Shown: one piece after another, positions 20,211-21,369 of the stretch
Layout: each line of letters starts with the position of its first letter
How positions within the stretch are numbered: the first letter of the stretch is position 1
Origin: Bacteroidales bacterium
GTDB taxonomy: Bacteria; Bacteroidota; Bacteroidia; Bacteroidales; UBA4181
DNA: 21,369 nt
NCBI GenBank assembly: GCA_031287245.1
Contig: JAITTD010000305.1
Coordinates: 1 to 21,369 of the forward strand
Direction: 5' to 3'
Notes under the pieces: generated by a model
The model's database searches: none
Told to the model about the DNA's origin: nothing
What the model saw: the letters and a program-made list of their open reading frames with translations, nothing else
Program-made: the position numbers and the translations under genes

Positions 20211-20999
20211 ATGAATAAGAAACTTATATTAATAATTTTGTTATTATTGTGTTCCTGTCAAAAGAAAACAGACCCCAATTTTTATAACCCTTTTGATAAC
20301 GATATGCAATATGGCAAAATCGAATGGGTTGAAACAGAGTTTTTTGAAGCAAACGTGCGAAATAACAAAATAGTGGAAGGTGTAAAAGTACGTAGCGATA
20401 TCCATAGAAGACAATTCTTTACGACTCGGCAAAACAATAAAAACTGGCATTATTATTTGACTAAAAGAGAGGGATATGTTTCCGGGATGTACGATATCAC
20501 TATTAACAGGCAGGATCAATGGCTCTATATCTCTAAATTGGATGGCAAGGGGCAGCCCATAGAATCTGAAGAATTTGAATATTTGACAGACAGTACATTA
20601 AGAGCAAACGTGGAACACTATTATTTTAAAACCAACAGTGTAAAACTGTATCAATTTCGCCATCAGCGTCCAACACGTGAAATTTGGTTCAATCAGGACA
20701 GCCTCATGACCCACGATATTCAATATACCTACGACAAGCATCATTTTATTCAACAAAGAGAAGAAATTAATTATGTGGATAAAGATACTTTAAAAACTGT
20801 GTTTGAATGTGATAAATGGGGGCATCCTGTGAAAAAAAGTTATTATCGAAATGGGAATTTATACTCACAGTGGACATACCAATATGAACTGGATAAACAT
20901 AAAAATTGGATACGGGCAATTATTTATGCAGATGACGCCCCCAAATATGTCGCCAAACAAAAGTTTAAGTTTGCTTCCGTAAAATATTGGTATAAATAA
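20211..20999 (+). CDS. Hypothetical lipoprotein
   Basis: 262 aa. The signal MNKKLILIILLLLCSC (Cys16) ends in a lipobox and is followed by QKKTDPN, so it is exported and lipidated. The mature part is rich in Tyr, Asn and Lys and alternates short strands: WLYISKLDGKGQPIESEEFEYL, REIWFNQDSLMTHDIQYTYD, DKWGHPVKKSYYRNGNLYSQWTYQYELDKHKNWI. The pattern 'D..G.p........Y.yD....' resembles antiparallel YD-type or MORN-like repeat proteins, but I do not recognise a family. It starts 6 bases after the beta-propeller gene and has a near-identical kind of signal and the same AT-rich composition, so the pair probably arrived and is expressed together. Confidence 0.75.
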   Translation: MNKKLILIILLLLCSCQKKTDPNFYNPFDNDMQYGKIEWVETEFFEANVRNNKIVEGVKVRSDIHRRQFFTTRQNNKNWHYYLTKREGYVSGMYDITINRQDQWLYISKLDGKGQPIESEEFEYLTDSTLRANVEHYYFKTNSVKLYQFRHQRPTREIWFNQDSLMTHDIQYTYDKHHFIQQREEINYVDKDTLKTVFECDKWGHPVKKSYYRNGNLYSQWTYQYELDKHKNWIRAIIYADDAPKYVAKQKFKFASVKYWYK

Positions 21000-21218
21000 C
21001 GTTATTCATTTCCATTTTCAAAAAAAACATGAAGAAGAAAATTTTATGTGATTAGCAATACACAAAATGAAACATTTTTTTCGTGTTTTGATAGTATCGG
21101 TTGCCATGCCGGCAGCCTGAAACCATAGTCTGGTATTGTTGTGTTATATATTTGATAATGAACATGTTTGCCGGAAAATATTATTTTGAAGCAAATATAT
21201 AAGGGAAAGAAAGATTTT
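21000..21218. other. AT-rich intergenic stretch, no gene seen
   Basis: With the following promoter region this makes a 319-base gap between the hypothetical lipoprotein and the last gene. I see no convincing gene on either strand. The minus-strand open frame at 21044-21247 has no family features. Confidence 0.5.
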
Positions 21219-21234
21219 TGGCACAGAATTTGCT
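21219..21234 (+). promoter_or_regulatory. Sigma-54 (-24/-12) promoter
   Basis: TGGCAC (21219-21224), five bases, TTGCT (21230-21234), preceded by T: this matches YTGGCACgnnnnTTGCW at every invariant position, including the GG/GC pair distance. It lies 85 bases before the ATG at 21319. Sigma-54 promoters require an ATP-driven enhancer-binding protein; no binding site for one is obvious. Confidence 0.65.
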
Positions 21235-21306
21235 GCTGAATAATCATATAAGGAAATGTCCGTAAATTAATTTTACATTTGTAATAGATATATAAAATAT
21301 ATTTGC

Positions 21307-21314
21307 TATCTTTG
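21307..21314 (+). promoter_or_regulatory. -7 promoter element directly before the last gene
   Basis: TATCTTTG ends 5 bases before the ATG at 21319-21321. If used, transcription would begin about at the start codon (leaderless mRNA). No TTTG at 19 bases upstream; the nearest (21278-21281) is 25 bases away. Confidence 0.5.
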
Positions 21315-21318
21315 TGGC

Positions 21319-21369
21319 ATGGAAAATCTCAAAGAAAAATTAGCATTAATAGCTCCAATTTTGGATGAA
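21319..21369 (+). CDS. Unidentified gene, first 17 codons
   Basis: ATG at 21319 reads MENLKEKLALIAPILDE and runs off the window end. Too short to assign. It is supported by a frame open to the end, a -7 box and a sigma-54 promoter upstream. Confidence 0.5.
   Translation, partial: MENLKEKLALIAPILDE

Overview
The window looks like a piece of a Bacteroidetes chromosome, most likely order Bacteroidales. Four things point there: several promoters of the phylum-specific type (TTTG, about 19 bases, TAnnTTTG); almost no Shine-Dalgarno sequences; many lipoprotein signal peptides; and a tRNA-Thr/Tyr/Gly/Thr-tuf-tRNA-Trp-secE-nusG block. I cannot name a genus.

Layout. 1-2873: end of a TolC-like outer-membrane protein, an EmrA/HlyD adaptor and a 14-helix-type MFS pump, together a tripartite efflux operon, closed by a hairpin near 2973-3000. 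2900-4490: an accessory patch where one secreted SUMF1/FGE-like lipoprotein (minus strand) lies between two copies of the same pair of short repeat types, with a decayed element at 4084-4265 and a good minus-strand promoter at 4301-4331. 4564-6438: a DUF4180 gene with a probable broken 5' end and a three-domain IspG whose middle domain is unusually short. 6530-9189: the translation/secretion block: tRNA promoter, four tRNAs, tuf, tRNA-Trp, secE, nusG. The ribosomal protein genes (rplK onward) that normally follow nusG are absent. 9201-12004: instead there is an aspartate kinase of the ectoine-cluster-like type and a PLP aminotransferase, separated by a 10-bp tandem repeat. 12022-12186: tRNA-Phe with its own promoter and terminator. 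12208-12784: a RelE/ParE-type toxin-antitoxin pair. 13041-14240: a secreted GH99/WbsX-like lipoprotein, followed by a bidirectional terminator and tRNA-Ser on the minus strand. 14446-15015: peptide deformylase. 15311-18349: a very large ABCG-like transporter with a TerB-like N-terminus. 18431-18854: a 110-bp nested palindrome containing an intrinsic terminator, then a small XRE-type HTH gene whose start codon lies in its own inverted repeat. 19074-20999: two AT-rich lipoprotein genes in tandem, the first a DUF5128-type beta-propeller. 21219-21369: a clear sigma-54 (-24/-12) promoter and the first 17 codons of a new gene.

How it fits together. Core genes (tRNAs, tuf, secE, nusG, ispG, def, aspartate kinase) alternate with accessory pieces (toxin-antitoxin pair, SUMF1 cassette, HTH/palindrome unit, lipoprotein pair) placed in the gaps. 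The best candidates for something undescribed are the palindrome-terminator-HTH unit at 18431-18584, the repeat-bracketed SUMF1 cassette with the decayed element, and the set of competing hairpins at 15155-15224.
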